Shown here piece after piece: positions 8,748 to 18,349 of a DNA stretch of 64,000 bases. The position numbers were made by a program, and so were the translations under genes. The notes under the pieces were generated by a model, which was not told the DNA's origin, searched no databases, and saw nothing but the letters and a program-made list of their open reading frames with translations. The DNA comes from Rubellimicrobium roseum (GTDB lineage Bacteria > Pseudomonadota > Alphaproteobacteria > Rhodobacterales > Rhodobacteraceae): the NCBI RefSeq assembly GCF_006152145.1, contig NZ_VDFV01000013.1, forward strand, positions 33,219-97,218, read 5' to 3'. Each line of letters opens with the position of its first letter. Position 1 is the first letter of the stretch.

Positions 8748-9919
8748 CGCGTGCCTTTCTGGTCGTGATGGACTCGGTCGGCGTCGGCGGCGCGCCGGAT
8801 GCGGGGGCCTTCTTCAACGGGGACCGGCCCGACACGGGCGCGAACACCGTAGGGCATATCGCGGAGGCCGTGGGGCTGGACGTGCCCACGCTGGCGAAGC
8901 TGGGGCTGGGAGCGGCGGTGCGGCTGGCCTCGGGGCTGGAGGTGCCGGGGATGGCGGCGACGGTCACGGGGGCCTGGGGCGCGGCGACGGAGGTGTCAAA
9001 GGGCAAGGACACGCCCTCGGGCCACTGGGAGCTGGCGGGCGTGCCGGTGCCGTGGGGCTGGACCTACTTTCCAAAGACGGAGCCCGCCTTTCCTGACGAT
9101 CTGGTAGCCGAGATGTGCCGGATCGCGGGCACGGAGGGCATCCTGGGGAACAGGCACGCTTCGGGGACGGCGGTGATCGACGAGCTGGGGGAGGAGCATC
9201 TGCGGACCGGCTGGCCGATCTGCTACACCTCCGTGGACTCCGTGCTGCAGATCGCGGCGCACGAGGAGGCGTTCGGGCTCGACCGGCTGATCGGGCTGTG
9301 CCGGGACCTCGCGCCGAGGCTTCACGCGATGAAGGTCGGGCGGGTGATCGCGCGACCGTTCGTGGGCGGGCCGGGGGCGTTCCGGCGGACGGCGCACCGG
9401 AGGGACTTCGCCATCGCGCCGCCTGCGCCCACGCTGTGCGACTGGGTGCAGGGGGCGGGGCACAAGGTCCATGCGGTGGGCAAGATCGGCGACATCTTCT
9501 CCATGCGCGGGATCGACACGCTGTCCAAGGGGCCGGACCGGGAGCTGATGGGGCACCTGCACCGGCTGGCGGACGAGGCGGAGGAGGGGGCGCTGGTCTT
9601 CGCGAACTTCGTGGAGTTCGACAGCGAGTACGGGCACCGGCGCGACGCGGCGGGCTACGGGCGGCAGATCGAGTGGTTCGACCGGGGCATCGGGGAGTTG
9701 TTGGGACGGTTGCGGGAGGGCGATCTGCTGGTCATCACCGCCGACCACGGCAACGACCCGACCTGGAGCGGGACCGACCACACGAGGGAGCGGGTGCCGG
9801 TGCTGATGCATGGGCTGGGCGCGCGGGAGCTGGGACTGATGGGCTTCGCGGACGTGGGGGCGTCGGTCGCGGCGCATCTGGGCGTGCCAGCGCAGGGGCC
9901 GGGGAGGAGCGTGCTGTGA
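8744..9919 (+). CDS. deoB: Phosphopentomutase
   Basis: 391 residues. Interconverts (deoxy)ribose-1-phosphate and -5-phosphate. Alkaline-phosphatase-fold metal ligands are visible: Asp10 in VVMDSVG, the phosphorylated Thr90 in DTPSGHWE, and DHGNDPT (334-340) followed by a conserved His. Starts at GTG 8744, overlapping the deoA stop by 4 bases (GTGA); the reading frame remains open upstream but only the overlap start gives the canonical N-terminus. Third gene of the salvage operon; no deoC aldolase is present in the window. Confidence 0.95.
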   Translation: MTRAFLVVMDSVGVGGAPDAGAFFNGDRPDTGANTVGHIAEAVGLDVPTLAKLGLGAAVRLASGLEVPGMAATVTGAWGAATEVSKGKDTPSGHWELAGVPVPWGWTYFPKTEPAFPDDLVAEMCRIAGTEGILGNRHASGTAVIDELGEEHLRTGWPICYTSVDSVLQIAAHEEAFGLDRLIGLCRDLAPRLHAMKVGRVIARPFVGGPGAFRRTAHRRDFAIAPPAPTLCDWVQGAGHKVHAVGKIGDIFSMRGIDTLSKGPDRELMGHLHRLADEAEEGALVFANFVEFDSEYGHRRDAAGYGRQIEWFDRGIGELLGRLREGDLLVITADHGNDPTWSGTDHTRERVPVLMHGLGARELGLMGFADVGASVAAHLGVPAQGPGRSVL

Positions 9920-10902
9920 GCTGGCGGGATCTGCCCAAGGTGGAGCTGCACCTGCATCTGGAGGGAGGCGCGCCGCCCGCCTTCATCCGGGGGATGGCGC
10001 AGGAGAAGCGCGTCGACATCTCGGGCATCTTCGACGAGCGGGGCGGGTATCGGACGGGGACGTTCGCGCATTTCCTGAAGGTCTACGAGGCGGCCTGCAC
10101 GGTGCTGACCTCGCCCGAGGATTACCGACGGCTGACGCTCGCGGTGCTGGAGGAGAGCGCGGCCAACGGGGTCGTCTATTCCGAGACGTTCCTGTGCCCC
10201 GACTTCTGCGGCGACGGGGACGTGGCCGCGTGGCGGGACTACCTGCTGGCCATCGAGGACGCGGCGAGGGAGGCCGAAGCCAAGGCGGGGATCACCCTGC
10301 GAGGCATCGTGACCTGCGTGCGCCACTTCGGCCCCGAGAAGGCGAAGGCCGCGGCGCTCTGCGCGGCGGAGACGGCGGGGAATTTCGTCACCGGCTTCGG
10401 CATGGCGGGGGCCGAGACGGTGGGGCGGCCCAAGGACTACGCCTGGGCCTTCGACTGCGCGCGGGAGGCGGGGCTGCGGCTGACCTGCCACGCGGGCGAA
10501 TGGGGCGGGCCGGACATGGTGGCGGACACGCTGCGGGACCTGAACCCCGCGCGGATCGGGCACGGGATCGCGGCGGCGAAGGACCCGGCGCTGATGGAGC
10601 GGATCGCGGAGGCGGGGATTGTGCTGGAGGTCTGCCCGGGGTCGAACGTCTACCTCGGCGCGGTGCCGTCCTGGGAGAAGCACCCTATCGAGACCCTGCG
10701 GTCGCGCGAGGTGAAGGTCACGGTGTCCACCGACGACCCGCCCTTCTTCGGGACGACCCTGACCCGAGAATGGGAGATGCTGGAGCGGGTCTTCGAGTGG
10801 AACGAGGAGGACCTGAAGGCTCTCAACCGGGTGGCGCTCGACGCGGCGTTCTGCGACGAGGCGACGAAGGACCGCATTCGAAAGACGCTGGAGGCCGCAT
10901 GA
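9916..10902 (+). CDS. add: Adenosine deaminase
   Basis: 328 residues. Hydrolytic deamination of (deoxy)adenosine to (deoxy)inosine. Zinc and catalytic residues: HLHLEGG with His12 and His14, CHAGE with His192 and Glu195, and STDDPP with Asp273/Asp274. Starts at GTG 9916 inside a GTGA overlap with deoB. A distant AMP or adenine deaminase is the alternative within the superfamily, but the salvage operon supports the nucleoside enzyme. Ends in another 4-base overlap with upp. Confidence 0.92.
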   Translation: MSWRDLPKVELHLHLEGGAPPAFIRGMAQEKRVDISGIFDERGGYRTGTFAHFLKVYEAACTVLTSPEDYRRLTLAVLEESAANGVVYSETFLCPDFCGDGDVAAWRDYLLAIEDAAREAEAKAGITLRGIVTCVRHFGPEKAKAAALCAAETAGNFVTGFGMAGAETVGRPKDYAWAFDCAREAGLRLTCHAGEWGGPDMVADTLRDLNPARIGHGIAAAKDPALMERIAEAGIVLEVCPGSNVYLGAVPSWEKHPIETLRSREVKVTVSTDDPPFFGTTLTREWEMLERVFEWNEEDLKALNRVALDAAFCDEATKDRIRKTLEAA

Positions 10903-11591
10903 CCGACACCCCCGACCTGCCCACCGGAACGCCGGTGGAGCCCGCATCCGTCGTGGCCGCCCCGGCCGGCGTCACCGTGGTCGATCACCCGCTGGTGCAG
11001 CACAAGCTGACGCTCATGCGCGAGCACGACACCTCGACGGCCTCGTTCCGGCGGCTCCTGCGCGAGATCAGCCTGCTGCTGGCCTATGAGGTCACGCGCA
11101 CGCTGCCCATGACCACCAAGCGCATCAGCACACCCATCCAGGAGATGGACGCGCCCACGATCGAGGGGAAGAAGCTCGCGCTCATCTCGATCCTGCGGGC
11201 GGGGAACGGGTTGATGGACGGCATCCTCGACCTGATCCCGGCGGCGCGGGTGGGCTTCGTGGGGCTCTACCGCGACCCCGAGACGCTCCAGCCTGTGCAG
11301 TACTACTTCAAGGTGCCGCAGCATCTGGAGGACCGGACCTGCATCGTGGTCGACCCGATGCTGGCCACGGGGAATTCGTCGGCGGCGGCGGTGGACCTGC
11401 TGAAGGAGGCGGGCGCGAAGGACATCCGCTTCCTGTGCCTGCTGGCCGCGCCCGAGGGGATCGCCCGGATGCAGGAGGCCCACCCGGACGTGGCCATCGT
11501 CACGGCGGCCATCGACAGCCACCTCAACGACCACGGCTACATCGTGCCGGGCCTGGGCGACGCGGGCGACCGGATGTTCGGGACCAAGTGA
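10899..11591 (+). CDS. upp: Uracil phosphoribosyltransferase
   Basis: 230 residues, about 20 longer than usual because of a Thr/Pro/Ala-rich N-terminal extension. Makes UMP from uracil and PRPP. The PRPP loop [11 protein letters not shown] lies at 150-160 and the C-terminal uracil-binding [17 protein letters not shown] is intact. ATG 10899 overlaps the add stop (ATGA). Last gene of the operon, completing a route from cytidine and deoxynucleosides to UMP. No rho-independent terminator is obvious in the 71 bases downstream. Confidence 0.96.
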   Translation: MTDTPDLPTGTPVEPASVVAAPAGVTVVDHPLVQHKLTLMREHDTSTASFRRLLREISLLLAYEVTRTLPMTTKRISTPIQEMDAPTIEGKKLALISILRAGNGLMDGILDLIPAARVGFVGLYRDPETLQPVQYYFKVPQHLEDRTCIVVDPMLATGNSSAAAVDLLKEAGAKDIRFLCLLAAPEGIARMQEAHPDVAIVTAAIDSHLNDHGYIVPGLGDAGDRMFGTK

Positions 11592-11662
11592 CGCAACCCG
11601 TCGTCGCGTCATAAGATTTCCCCATTCGTTCGGCAATCTCCGCCCGCACCGGGGGAGGCGGC

Positions 11663-12415
11663 ATGGCGACGGGGTTCGACGCGATTCGACAGGCGGGTGT
11701 GGAGGCCGTGCGGAGCCATCTGGTGCCGGTCGTGACCGCGCTGGGGCTGGCCATGGCGCTGGTCTGGGCGCCGAGCGATCCTGTGGCGACGGCCCCCGCG
11801 CCCCTGCCACGGTCCGAGTCGCGCCCCATGAGCGTCTGCCTTGCCTCGCCCGTCGCCAAGCGGCCCTGCGAGCTGCCCCGGCGCGAGGCCTCGGCGGCCC
11901 CGGTTCCGATCAAGGCCCGGCAGCCCCTGCCGCCGCTCCACTGGCTGGTCGATGCCGGGCCCGTCCGGCCCGCCGGGCTGGCCGGGGTGTCGGACTGGGT
12001 CGGGCCGGGGCGTCTGACGGCGCTGTCCCGCGATGCCGCGCCGGAGGCCTTCGAGACCGCGACGCCGACCCTGCGCCCCGCGCCGCTCGCCTGGGCGGGG
12101 GCGGTGCGGCCCGTGCCACGCGGGGCGGATGTGGCGTCCCTGGCCGAAGCCGCGCCGCGCCAGGTGGCCCGGCGGGCCGTGCCGGTCGAGTCCGGGCCGC
12201 TCCATGTGCAGGTGGGCACCTATGCCGACGGCGCGAACGCCGATCGGGCGGTCGCGGCGCTGAAGGCCATGGGCTTTGGCGTGGGCGAGCGGGCGGCACG
12301 GGCCGGGGCGATGCGCGCCGTCGCGGCGGGGCCCTTCGCGTCCGAGAGCGAGGCGGCGGTCGCGTTGGCGGCGCTGCGGGCGGCGGGCTTTGTCGAGGCG
12401 TATCTGACGCGCTGA
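11663..12415 (+). CDS. SPOR-domain membrane-anchored protein
   Basis: 250 residues. One N-terminal transmembrane segment (about residues 20-36), a long Ala/Pro-rich periplasmic linker, and a C-terminal SPOR-type domain (about 177-248, starting LHVQVGTYADGANADRAVAAL). SPOR domains bind denuded septal peptidoglycan, so a role at the division site is plausible. GGGGGAGG before ATG 11663 supports the start. It follows upp by 71 bases and is convergent with the gene at 12420. Not recognisable as FtsN or DamX specifically. Confidence 0.78.
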   Translation: MATGFDAIRQAGVEAVRSHLVPVVTALGLAMALVWAPSDPVATAPAPLPRSESRPMSVCLASPVAKRPCELPRREASAAPVPIKARQPLPPLHWLVDAGPVRPAGLAGVSDWVGPGRLTALSRDAAPEAFETATPTLRPAPLAWAGAVRPVPRGADVASLAEAAPRQVARRAVPVESGPLHVQVGTYADGANADRAVAALKAMGFGVGERAARAGAMRAVAAGPFASESEAAVALAALRAAGFVEAYLTR

Positions 12416-12419
12416 ACGC

Positions 12420-13436
12420 TCAGACGCCCTGGCAGATGCCCTGAAGCGCCACCCATTCCGAATCGGAGATCAGGATCGGCGCCTCGGCCTGCGCATAGGC
12501 GTCCGCGGCGACGAGGTCCTCCACCGTGTCGCCCGTGGGGTCGAGATCGAGCGCCCAGGGCGCGAGCGGCACCTCGGCCTGGGCGAAGGCAGGGCCCAGG
12601 AGGTCGGCGTCGGGCTCGGTCGGCGTCGCGGCCAAGAGAGTCGCGGCATGCGCCTCGAGCACGGCGGGGTCGAGGTTGCCGGTCACGAGGAGGCGCAGCG
12701 TCGCCCAGACCCCCACCTCGTCGAGGAGGAGCCCGAGCGGGTCGTCGCCGTCGAGGGTCGCCTCGGCGGCGAGGAGGTGACCGGCCACCACCGCGGGCTC
12801 GGCCGCGCGTTCGACCAGGTCGCGCGGGACGACGGCGATGTGGCCGGGCAGCACGAGGGGCGCGGCGGGCCCCAGAGGCAGGACCACCGCATGGCCGCCC
12901 TGGCCCAGCGCCCGGTCATGGAGCTGCTGGAGCGCCTCGGCCCCGAGCGGGTCGCGGCAGGCGGGGCCGAGGCGCGACTGGAGATGGCCGAGGAGCGTGG
13001 CCCCGATCTCGGTCCGCTTGGAGAGCGGCACGACCTCCAGCGCCTCGCGCCGGACGGCGCCGGGGAACCACACGAGGCCCAGGAACGCGGCGAGGACAGC
13101 GAGCGTGGGCCAAAGCGCCCGGCGCAGCCGGTGGGGGCCGCCGCGCGCCCTGGCGACGCTGCGGCGCACCGTCTCGATGGCCGAGACCATGATCTCGTCG
13201 TCGATCTCCAGCGTCTCGGAGCCGGCCTCGTCGGGGGCGTAGAGCGCGGGCCGGGTGCCGGGGTTGAGCCGCGTGACCGCCGGAAGCGACCAATGGGCGA
13301 GCGGCAGGCCGGAGCCGTCGGCCAGGACCAGGGTGGCGTGGCCGAAGGAGACGACGACCTCGCGCCCGCCCTCGCCGGGGGCCGCGCGCCAGCGGCCCGT
13401 CGATTCCAGGCGGGCGTATCGGGAGAGCGCGGTCAT
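12420..13436 (-). CDS. Conserved membrane protein of unknown function
   Basis: 338 residues. The first about 100 residues look soluble (with repeated WS/LP motifs and LEIDDEIMVSAIETV), one transmembrane segment follows at about 107-125 (LWPTLAVLAAFLGLVWF), and the C-terminal about 200 residues have a periplasmic, alternating acidic/hydrophobic character. No family recognised with confidence; the shape is that of a single-pass protein seen in Rhodobacteraceae. Converges on the SPOR gene with 4 bases between stops and diverges from the DMT pseudogene. Confidence 0.7.
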   Translation of the reverse strand: MTALSRYARLESTGRWRAAPGEGGREVVVSFGHATLVLADGSGLPLAHWSLPAVTRLNPGTRPALYAPDEAGSETLEIDDEIMVSAIETVRRSVARARGGPHRLRRALWPTLAVLAAFLGLVWFPGAVRREALEVVPLSKRTEIGATLLGHLQSRLGPACRDPLGAEALQQLHDRALGQGGHAVVLPLGPAAPLVLPGHIAVVPRDLVERAAEPAVVAGHLLAAEATLDGDDPLGLLLDEVGVWATLRLLVTGNLDPAVLEAHAATLLAATPTEPDADLLGPAFAQAEVPLAPWALDLDPTGDTVEDLVAADAYAQAEAPILISDSEWVALQGICQGV

Positions 13437-13573
13437 GGTCCTCGGGGGTGTCGCTTCGGACGCCGGTATATCCCGGCCGGGGCGGGAAGGGGAAGGTGGG
13501 GCGGACCCGTCGCGAACGGCGTACCGTCCGGGCAGGCCGGCGGATAGGGAAGGGAAAACCGAAGGAGGCGGGC

Positions 13574-14256
13574 ATGGAGGGGGGCGGCAACCGGCCGGCG
13601 CTGGCGGGGGCGCTGGTGGTGGGGGCGATGGCCTTGTTCGGGCTCATCGACAACTTCATGCGGCTCGCGGCCGAGACGGGCGGGTTGTGGCAGTCGCGGA
13701 GGAGGTCACGGTCTGGACGGGGCTGCCGGTGCTGGCGGGCGCGCTCTATGGGCTGGGGAACCTCGTGACGCGCAAGTGGTGCGCCGAGGAGGGGACGCTG
13801 ACGCTGCTCGGTGGCTTCTTCGCGCTGATGATGGTCTGGGGGACCTTGGGCTGCTTGGTGCTGTGGTTCCTGCCGCGGTCGGTGCCCGAGGGCGCGGCGG
13901 GCTGGGCCACGCGCGGCTGGGTCGCGCCCCAAGGCGTGTTCCTGGTGATAACCGTGGTGCAGGGAGTGGGGTCGCTGGTCGGCGTGGGGATGTCGATCAA
14001 GGCCTACCAGATCGCCAACGCGACGGTGGTCTCGGTCCTCGAGAACACGCTGCTGGTCTTTGCCACGCTGTGGGCCGTCGTGCTGTGGCGCGAGGTGCCC
14101 GGCCCCACCGAGGCGCTGAGGCTGGGGCTGGTGACCGCCGCCGGCGTGATGATCGCTCTGCGCGAGCCGCGCGCCGCCGGGCCGGTGCCGGAGGAGGCCC
14201 GACCGGCCCCCTCCGCCGGGACTCAGGCGGCCTGGGCGGGCGAGAAGCGGCCGTAG
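13574..14256 (+). pseudogene. DMT/EamA-family permease remnant with internal deletion and frameshift
   Basis: A good start (AAGGAGG before ATG 13574) opens the typical first helix (ALVVGAMALFGLIDNF, then LAAETGGLWQ). At about 13690 the homology jumps to another frame and continues as WTGLPVLAGALYGLGNL, the opening of the second EamA half, through to its end. Roughly 100 residues, helices 2 to 5, are missing and the frame is broken across the junction. A working ten-helix exporter cannot be made. The remaining coding-like sequence is well kept, so the deletion looks recent. The tail overlaps the convergent fadJ stop region by 34 bases. Confidence 0.72.
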
Positions 14257-16424
14257 AAGCTCTGGCCCCGCTCGGCCATCTCCTCCAGCAGCGCGGGCGG
14301 GGCGAAGCGGTCGCCGTGCGCCTCGGCCAGCTCCTCGGCGCGTTGGGCGGCGTAGGGCGTGCCCAGGATGTCGAGCCAGGAGAAGGGCCCCCCCGACCAG
14401 GGCGCGAAGCCCCAGCCCAGGATCGCGCCCACGTCGCCTTCGCGGATGTCGGTCAGGACGCCCTCCTCCAACGCGCGGACGGCTTCCAGCACCTGCGCGA
14501 AGAGCAGGCGCTCCTGCACCTCCTGAAGGCTCGGCTGCTCCTGGGCCAGCGGGAAGCGGCGGGCGAGGTCGGGCCAGAGGCCCTGCCGCTCCCCCTTGTC
14601 GTCGTAGGCGTAGAAGCCGGCCTTGGCCTTGCGGCCGAGGCGCCCCTCGGCGGCCATGGGGAAGAGGACTTGGTCCACGGCCTCGTCCTTGTAGGCGTCG
14701 CCCATCGCGGCGCGGGTCGCCTTGGCGATCTTCACCCCGAGGTCGATGGAGGTCTCGTCGATGAGTTGTAGCGGCCCGAGCGGCATCCCCACCAGCTTGG
14801 CGGCATTCTCGATGAGCGTGGGCGAGACGCCCTCGGCCACCATGCGGACGCCTTCGTTCAGGTAGGGGATGATGCAGCGGTTGGCGTAGAAGAACCGCGC
14901 GTCGTTGACGACGATCGGCGTCTTGCCGATCTGGCGCGCGAAGTCGAGCGCCTTGGCCACGGCGCGGTCGCCCGTCTCCTGGCCCCGGATGATCTCCACG
15001 AGCTGCATCTTGTCCACGGGGGAGAAGAAGTGGATACCGATGAACTGGTCGGGCTTGTCGCTGGCCTTCGCGAGATCGGTGATCGGCAGGGTCGAGGTGT
15101 TGGTGGCGAAGATGCAGTCGGGGCCGACATGCCCGAGCACCTTGCGCGTCACCTCGGCCTTCACCTTCGGGTCCTCGAACACGGCCTCCACGATCAGGTC
15201 GCAGCCCGACAACGCCGCATAGTCGGTCGTGGGCGTGATGCGGGCCAGCACCTCGGCCTTCTTCTCCTCGGTCACCTTGCGGCGGCTCACGCCCTTGGAG
15301 AGCAGCCCCTCGGAATGCGCCTTGCCACGGTCGGCCGCGTCCTGCGCGGCGTCCACGAGCACGACCTCGATCCCCGCGTTGGCCGCCACATAGGCGATGC
15401 CCGCGCCCATCATGCCCGCGCCGAGGACGCCGAGCTTGCGCACCTTCTGGTCCGGGGCCTCGGGCCGGTTCGCGCCCTTGCCCAGCGCCTGCATGTTGAT
15501 GAACAGCGACCGGATCATCGCCGAGGAGGAGGGGTTCATCAGGATGTTGGTGAACCAGCGCGCCTCGATCCGCAGCGCCGTGTCGAAGTTGACCAGCGCG
15601 CCCTCGTAGACCGCCGACAGCAGCGCCTTGGCGGCCGGATAGACGCCAAAGGTCTTGCTGTTCACCATGGCCGAGGCGCCGACGAAGGTCATGTAGCCCG
15701 CCGGATGATAAGGGGTGCCGCCCGGCATCTTGTAGTCCTTGCGGTCCCAGGGCTTGGACAACTCCGCGCCCACGGCCGAGAGCACCCATTCCTTGGCGCG
15801 CGACAGGAGCTGGTCGGCCGGGACCACCTCGTCGATCAGGCCCGCCGCCTTGGCCGCCTGCGGGTCCACCGTCTTGCCTTCAAGGAGCCAGGACGAGGCG
15901 CCCATCGCGCCGAGCTTCCTCACCAGCCGCGTCGTGCCGCCCGCGCCGGGGAAGATGCCGACCTTGATCTCGGGCAGACCGATCTTCGCCTTGGGGTTGT
16001 CCGCGGCGATGATGCGGTGGCAGGCGAGCGGGATCTCGTAGCCGATGCCCAGGGCGGTGCCGGGCAGCGCCGCCACGATCGGCTTGCCCCCCTTGTTGGT
16101 CTTGGGCTCCATGCCCGCCCGCTCGATCCGGCGCAGGGCGTGGTGCATCCCCATGATCCCGTCCATGAGGCCGCGCGCGGGCTCGTCGCCGGCGTTCTCC
16201 TTCATGGCGGCGATCACGGCGAGGTCCATGCCGGCCGCGAAGTCCTTCTTTCCGCTCGTGACGACGATGCCCTTCACCGCGGGGTCGGCCAGCGCCTCGG
16301 CCACCAGCGCGTCCAGCTCGCGCAGCGAGTCGAGGTTCAGCACGTTCATCGAGCGGCCGGGCACGTCCCAGGTCAGGACCGCGATGCCTTGGTCGTCCGT
16401 CTGCAAGGAGAAGTCGGTCATCAT
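14223..16424 (-). CDS. fadJ: Fatty-acid oxidation enzyme: enoyl-CoA hydratase / 3-hydroxyacyl-CoA dehydrogenase
   Basis: 733 residues, bifunctional. N-terminal crotonase domain (about 1-300) with LPEIKVGIFPGAGGT at 150-163, including the catalytic Glu152. The NAD-binding Rossmann motif GAGMMGAG is at 335-342, followed by the dehydrogenase core with HFFSPVDKM and its catalytic His. Hydrates enoyl-CoA and oxidises the 3-hydroxyacyl-CoA. Starts at ATG 16424 or the adjacent ATG 16421, behind GGAAAGGACAGG. Last gene of the fad cluster on this strand; with FadA (17030-18241) and the acyl-CoA dehydrogenase (19287-21065) it gives a full beta-oxidation cycle. FadB would be an equally fair name. Confidence 0.95.
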   Translation of the reverse strand: MMTDFSLQTDDQGIAVLTWDVPGRSMNVLNLDSLRELDALVAEALADPAVKGIVVTSGKKDFAAGMDLAVIAAMKENAGDEPARGLMDGIMGMHHALRRIERAGMEPKTNKGGKPIVAALPGTALGIGYEIPLACHRIIAADNPKAKIGLPEIKVGIFPGAGGTTRLVRKLGAMGASSWLLEGKTVDPQAAKAAGLIDEVVPADQLLSRAKEWVLSAVGAELSKPWDRKDYKMPGGTPYHPAGYMTFVGASAMVNSKTFGVYPAAKALLSAVYEGALVNFDTALRIEARWFTNILMNPSSSAMIRSLFINMQALGKGANRPEAPDQKVRKLGVLGAGMMGAGIAYVAANAGIEVVLVDAAQDAADRGKAHSEGLLSKGVSRRKVTEEKKAEVLARITPTTDYAALSGCDLIVEAVFEDPKVKAEVTRKVLGHVGPDCIFATNTSTLPITDLAKASDKPDQFIGIHFFSPVDKMQLVEIIRGQETGDRAVAKALDFARQIGKTPIVVNDARFFYANRCIIPYLNEGVRMVAEGVSPTLIENAAKLVGMPLGPLQLIDETSIDLGVKIAKATRAAMGDAYKDEAVDQVLFPMAAEGRLGRKAKAGFYAYDDKGERQGLWPDLARRFPLAQEQPSLQEVQERLLFAQVLEAVRALEEGVLTDIREGDVGAILGWGFAPWSGGPFSWLDILGTPYAAQRAEELAEAHGDRFAPPALLEEMAERGQSFYGRFSPAQAA

Positions 16425-16491
16425 CCTGTCCTTTCCATGGGAATGTCGGTCGGCCCGAAGCCGCGTGGGTCGGGCGCCCGGTCGCCGCCGG

Positions 16492-16914
16492 CTAGCCGTC
16501 GCTGTCCGAGCGGGCGACCAGGGTGCAGTGCACGACGTCCATCATCTCGATGCGCGGGCTGTCCAGGGCCTGCTGCTTGAGGTAGTAGAGGGCGACGTAG
16601 TCGTCCTCCTCCTGATGGTCGTCGTAGTGGCCGATCCAGCGGAGCCAGACCCGGAACCGCCCCTGTCGCGGCACCTCGATCGCCGAGATGCGCGGCGCCA
16701 TCGTCCTGATGCCGGCGGACTTGTGGGCCGCGAAGCGCCGCCGGAAGTAGTCTTCGAGATCCTCGGGCGAGCGCATCACCACGAGATGGCCGTCCATCTC
16801 CACGGGACAGGGAAAGATCCATGGTTCGGTCATGGCGCGGAACCGCCCTGCCACGAAGTCCTGACCCATCCGGGTGAAAAGATCCGTCACGCCCAAGGGT
16901 TTGCGGCTTGCCAT
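16492..16914 (-). CDS. Small soluble protein of unknown function, possibly NTF2/SnoaL-like fold
   Basis: 140 residues, mixed alpha/beta composition with WIFPCPVEMDGH and a stretch of antiparallel-strand-like sequence (FRVWLRWIGHYDD). This resembles the NTF2/SnoaL cone fold, where small acids or enoyl compounds bind, but I cannot name a family. AAGGATC lies just before ATG 16914. It sits between fadA and fadJ on the same strand, with 67 bases to fadJ and 115 to fadA, so co-transcription and a link to lipid metabolism are likely. Confidence 0.7.
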   Translation of the reverse strand: MASRKPLGVTDLFTRMGQDFVAGRFRAMTEPWIFPCPVEMDGHLVVMRSPEDLEDYFRRRFAAHKSAGIRTMAPRISAIEVPRQGRFRVWLRWIGHYDDHQEEDDYVALYYLKQQALDSPRIEMMDVVHCTLVARSDSDG

Positions 16915-17029
16915 GATCCTTGCCGGCCACCTCCGCCTCAGGTCCGTGTCGGGGAGTCGACGTATCCTTCTGGTTGTAGGCTATAGCATACATTGCGCGT
17001 GCCCAGATGCGAAATCGGATGACCCGGGG

Positions 17030-18241
17030 TCACACCCGTTCGATGATGGTGGCCGCGCCCATGCCGGACGCGATGCAGAGCGTGGCCAGGCCCGTGCCCT
17101 TGCCGGTGCGCTCCAGCTCGTCCAGCAGGGTGCCCAGGATGATGGCGCCGGTCGCCCCCAGCGGATGGCCCATGGCGATGGACCCGCCGTTGACGTTCAC
17201 CCGGTCGTCGTCCACGTCGAAGGCCTGCATGAAGCGCAGCACCACCGAGGCGAAAGCCTCGTTCACCTCGAAGAGGTCGATGTCGGAGACGGCCATGCCG
17301 CTGTCGCGCAGGATCTTCTCGGTGGCGGGGACGGGGCCCGTCAGCATGATCGTCGGGTCCGAGCCGATCTTGGCCGTGGCGCGGATGCGGGCGCGGGGGG
17401 TGAGCCCGTGCCTTTCCCCGAATTCCTTGGAGCCCAGGAGGATGCCGGCCGCGCCGTCCACGATCCCCGAGGAGTTGCCGGCGTGGTGGATGTGGTTGAT
17501 CCGCTCCAGGTGCGGGTACTTCATCAGGGCGACCTTGTCGAAGCCCGGCATGACCTCGCCCATGGCGCGGAAGGAGGGCTCCAGCGCGCCCAGCGCCTGC
17601 ATGTCGGTGTTGGGCCGCATGTATTCGTCATGGGCGAGGATGGTCAGGCCGTTCTGGTCCACCACCGGCACGACCGAGCGGGCGAAGCGGCCGTCGTCCC
17701 AGGCGGCCTTTGCGCGTTTCTGCGAGCGGACGGCGAAGGCGTCGGCCTCGTCACGGGTGATACCGTACTCGGTCGCGATGATGTCGGCCGAGATGCCCTG
17801 CGGGACGAAGTAGGTCTCGAGCGCCAGGGTCGGGTCCACGGCGATGGCCGCCCCGTCCGAGCCCATGGGCACGCGACCCATCATCTCCACGCCGCCGGCG
17901 ATGTAGCCTTCGCCCGCGCCGCCCCGGATCTGGTTGGCGGCGAGGTTCACCGCCTCCAGGCCGGAGGCGCAGAAGCGGTTGACCGAGAGGCCGGGCACGG
18001 ACTCGGCGAGGCTGGACGCCAGGACGGCCGATCGGGCGAGGCAGCCGCCCTGTTCGCCCACCTGGGTGACGTTGCCCCAGATGACGTCCTCGACCGCGTC
18101 GGGGGGCAGGTCCGAGCGCTCGCGCAGCGCGTCGAGCACCTGGGCCGAGAGGCGCAGGCTCGTGACCTCGTGGAGCGATCCGTCGGGCTTGCCCTTGCCA
18201 CGGGGGGTGCGGATGGCGTCGTAGATGTAGGCGTCGGTCAT
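17030..18241 (-). CDS. fadA: Acetyl-CoA C-acyltransferase (3-ketoacyl-CoA thiolase)
   Basis: 403 residues. Thiolytic cleavage of 3-ketoacyl-CoA, the last step of beta-oxidation. Acyl-accepting Cys91 in NRFCASGLEAVN; His in GHPLGATGA and second Cys in CIASGMG near the C-terminus are in place. ATG 18241 follows GGAGAG; the frame remains open to 18337 but that stretch is not homologous-looking. Lies between a GST gene and the small NTF2-like gene. Could be an acetoacetyl-CoA thiolase, but the fadJ and acyl-CoA dehydrogenase neighbours favour fatty-acid degradation. Confidence 0.94.
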   Translation of the reverse strand: MTDAYIYDAIRTPRGKGKPDGSLHEVTSLRLSAQVLDALRERSDLPPDAVEDVIWGNVTQVGEQGGCLARSAVLASSLAESVPGLSVNRFCASGLEAVNLAANQIRGGAGEGYIAGGVEMMGRVPMGSDGAAIAVDPTLALETYFVPQGISADIIATEYGITRDEADAFAVRSQKRAKAAWDDGRFARSVVPVVDQNGLTILAHDEYMRPNTDMQALGALEPSFRAMGEVMPGFDKVALMKYPHLERINHIHHAGNSSGIVDGAAGILLGSKEFGERHGLTPRARIRATAKIGSDPTIMLTGPVPATEKILRDSGMAVSDIDLFEVNEAFASVVLRFMQAFDVDDDRVNVNGGSIAMGHPLGATGAIILGTLLDELERTGKGTGLATLCIASGMGAATIIERV

Positions 18242-18349
18242 GCGCGCTCTCCGGTCGGTCGTCTGCGGGATGGCCGCCGGGGGGCGAGCGGCCATCGGTC
18301 GAGCGTGAGCCTGCGACGGCCCGCGCCCTCCGTCCACCGCGTCGCTGCG

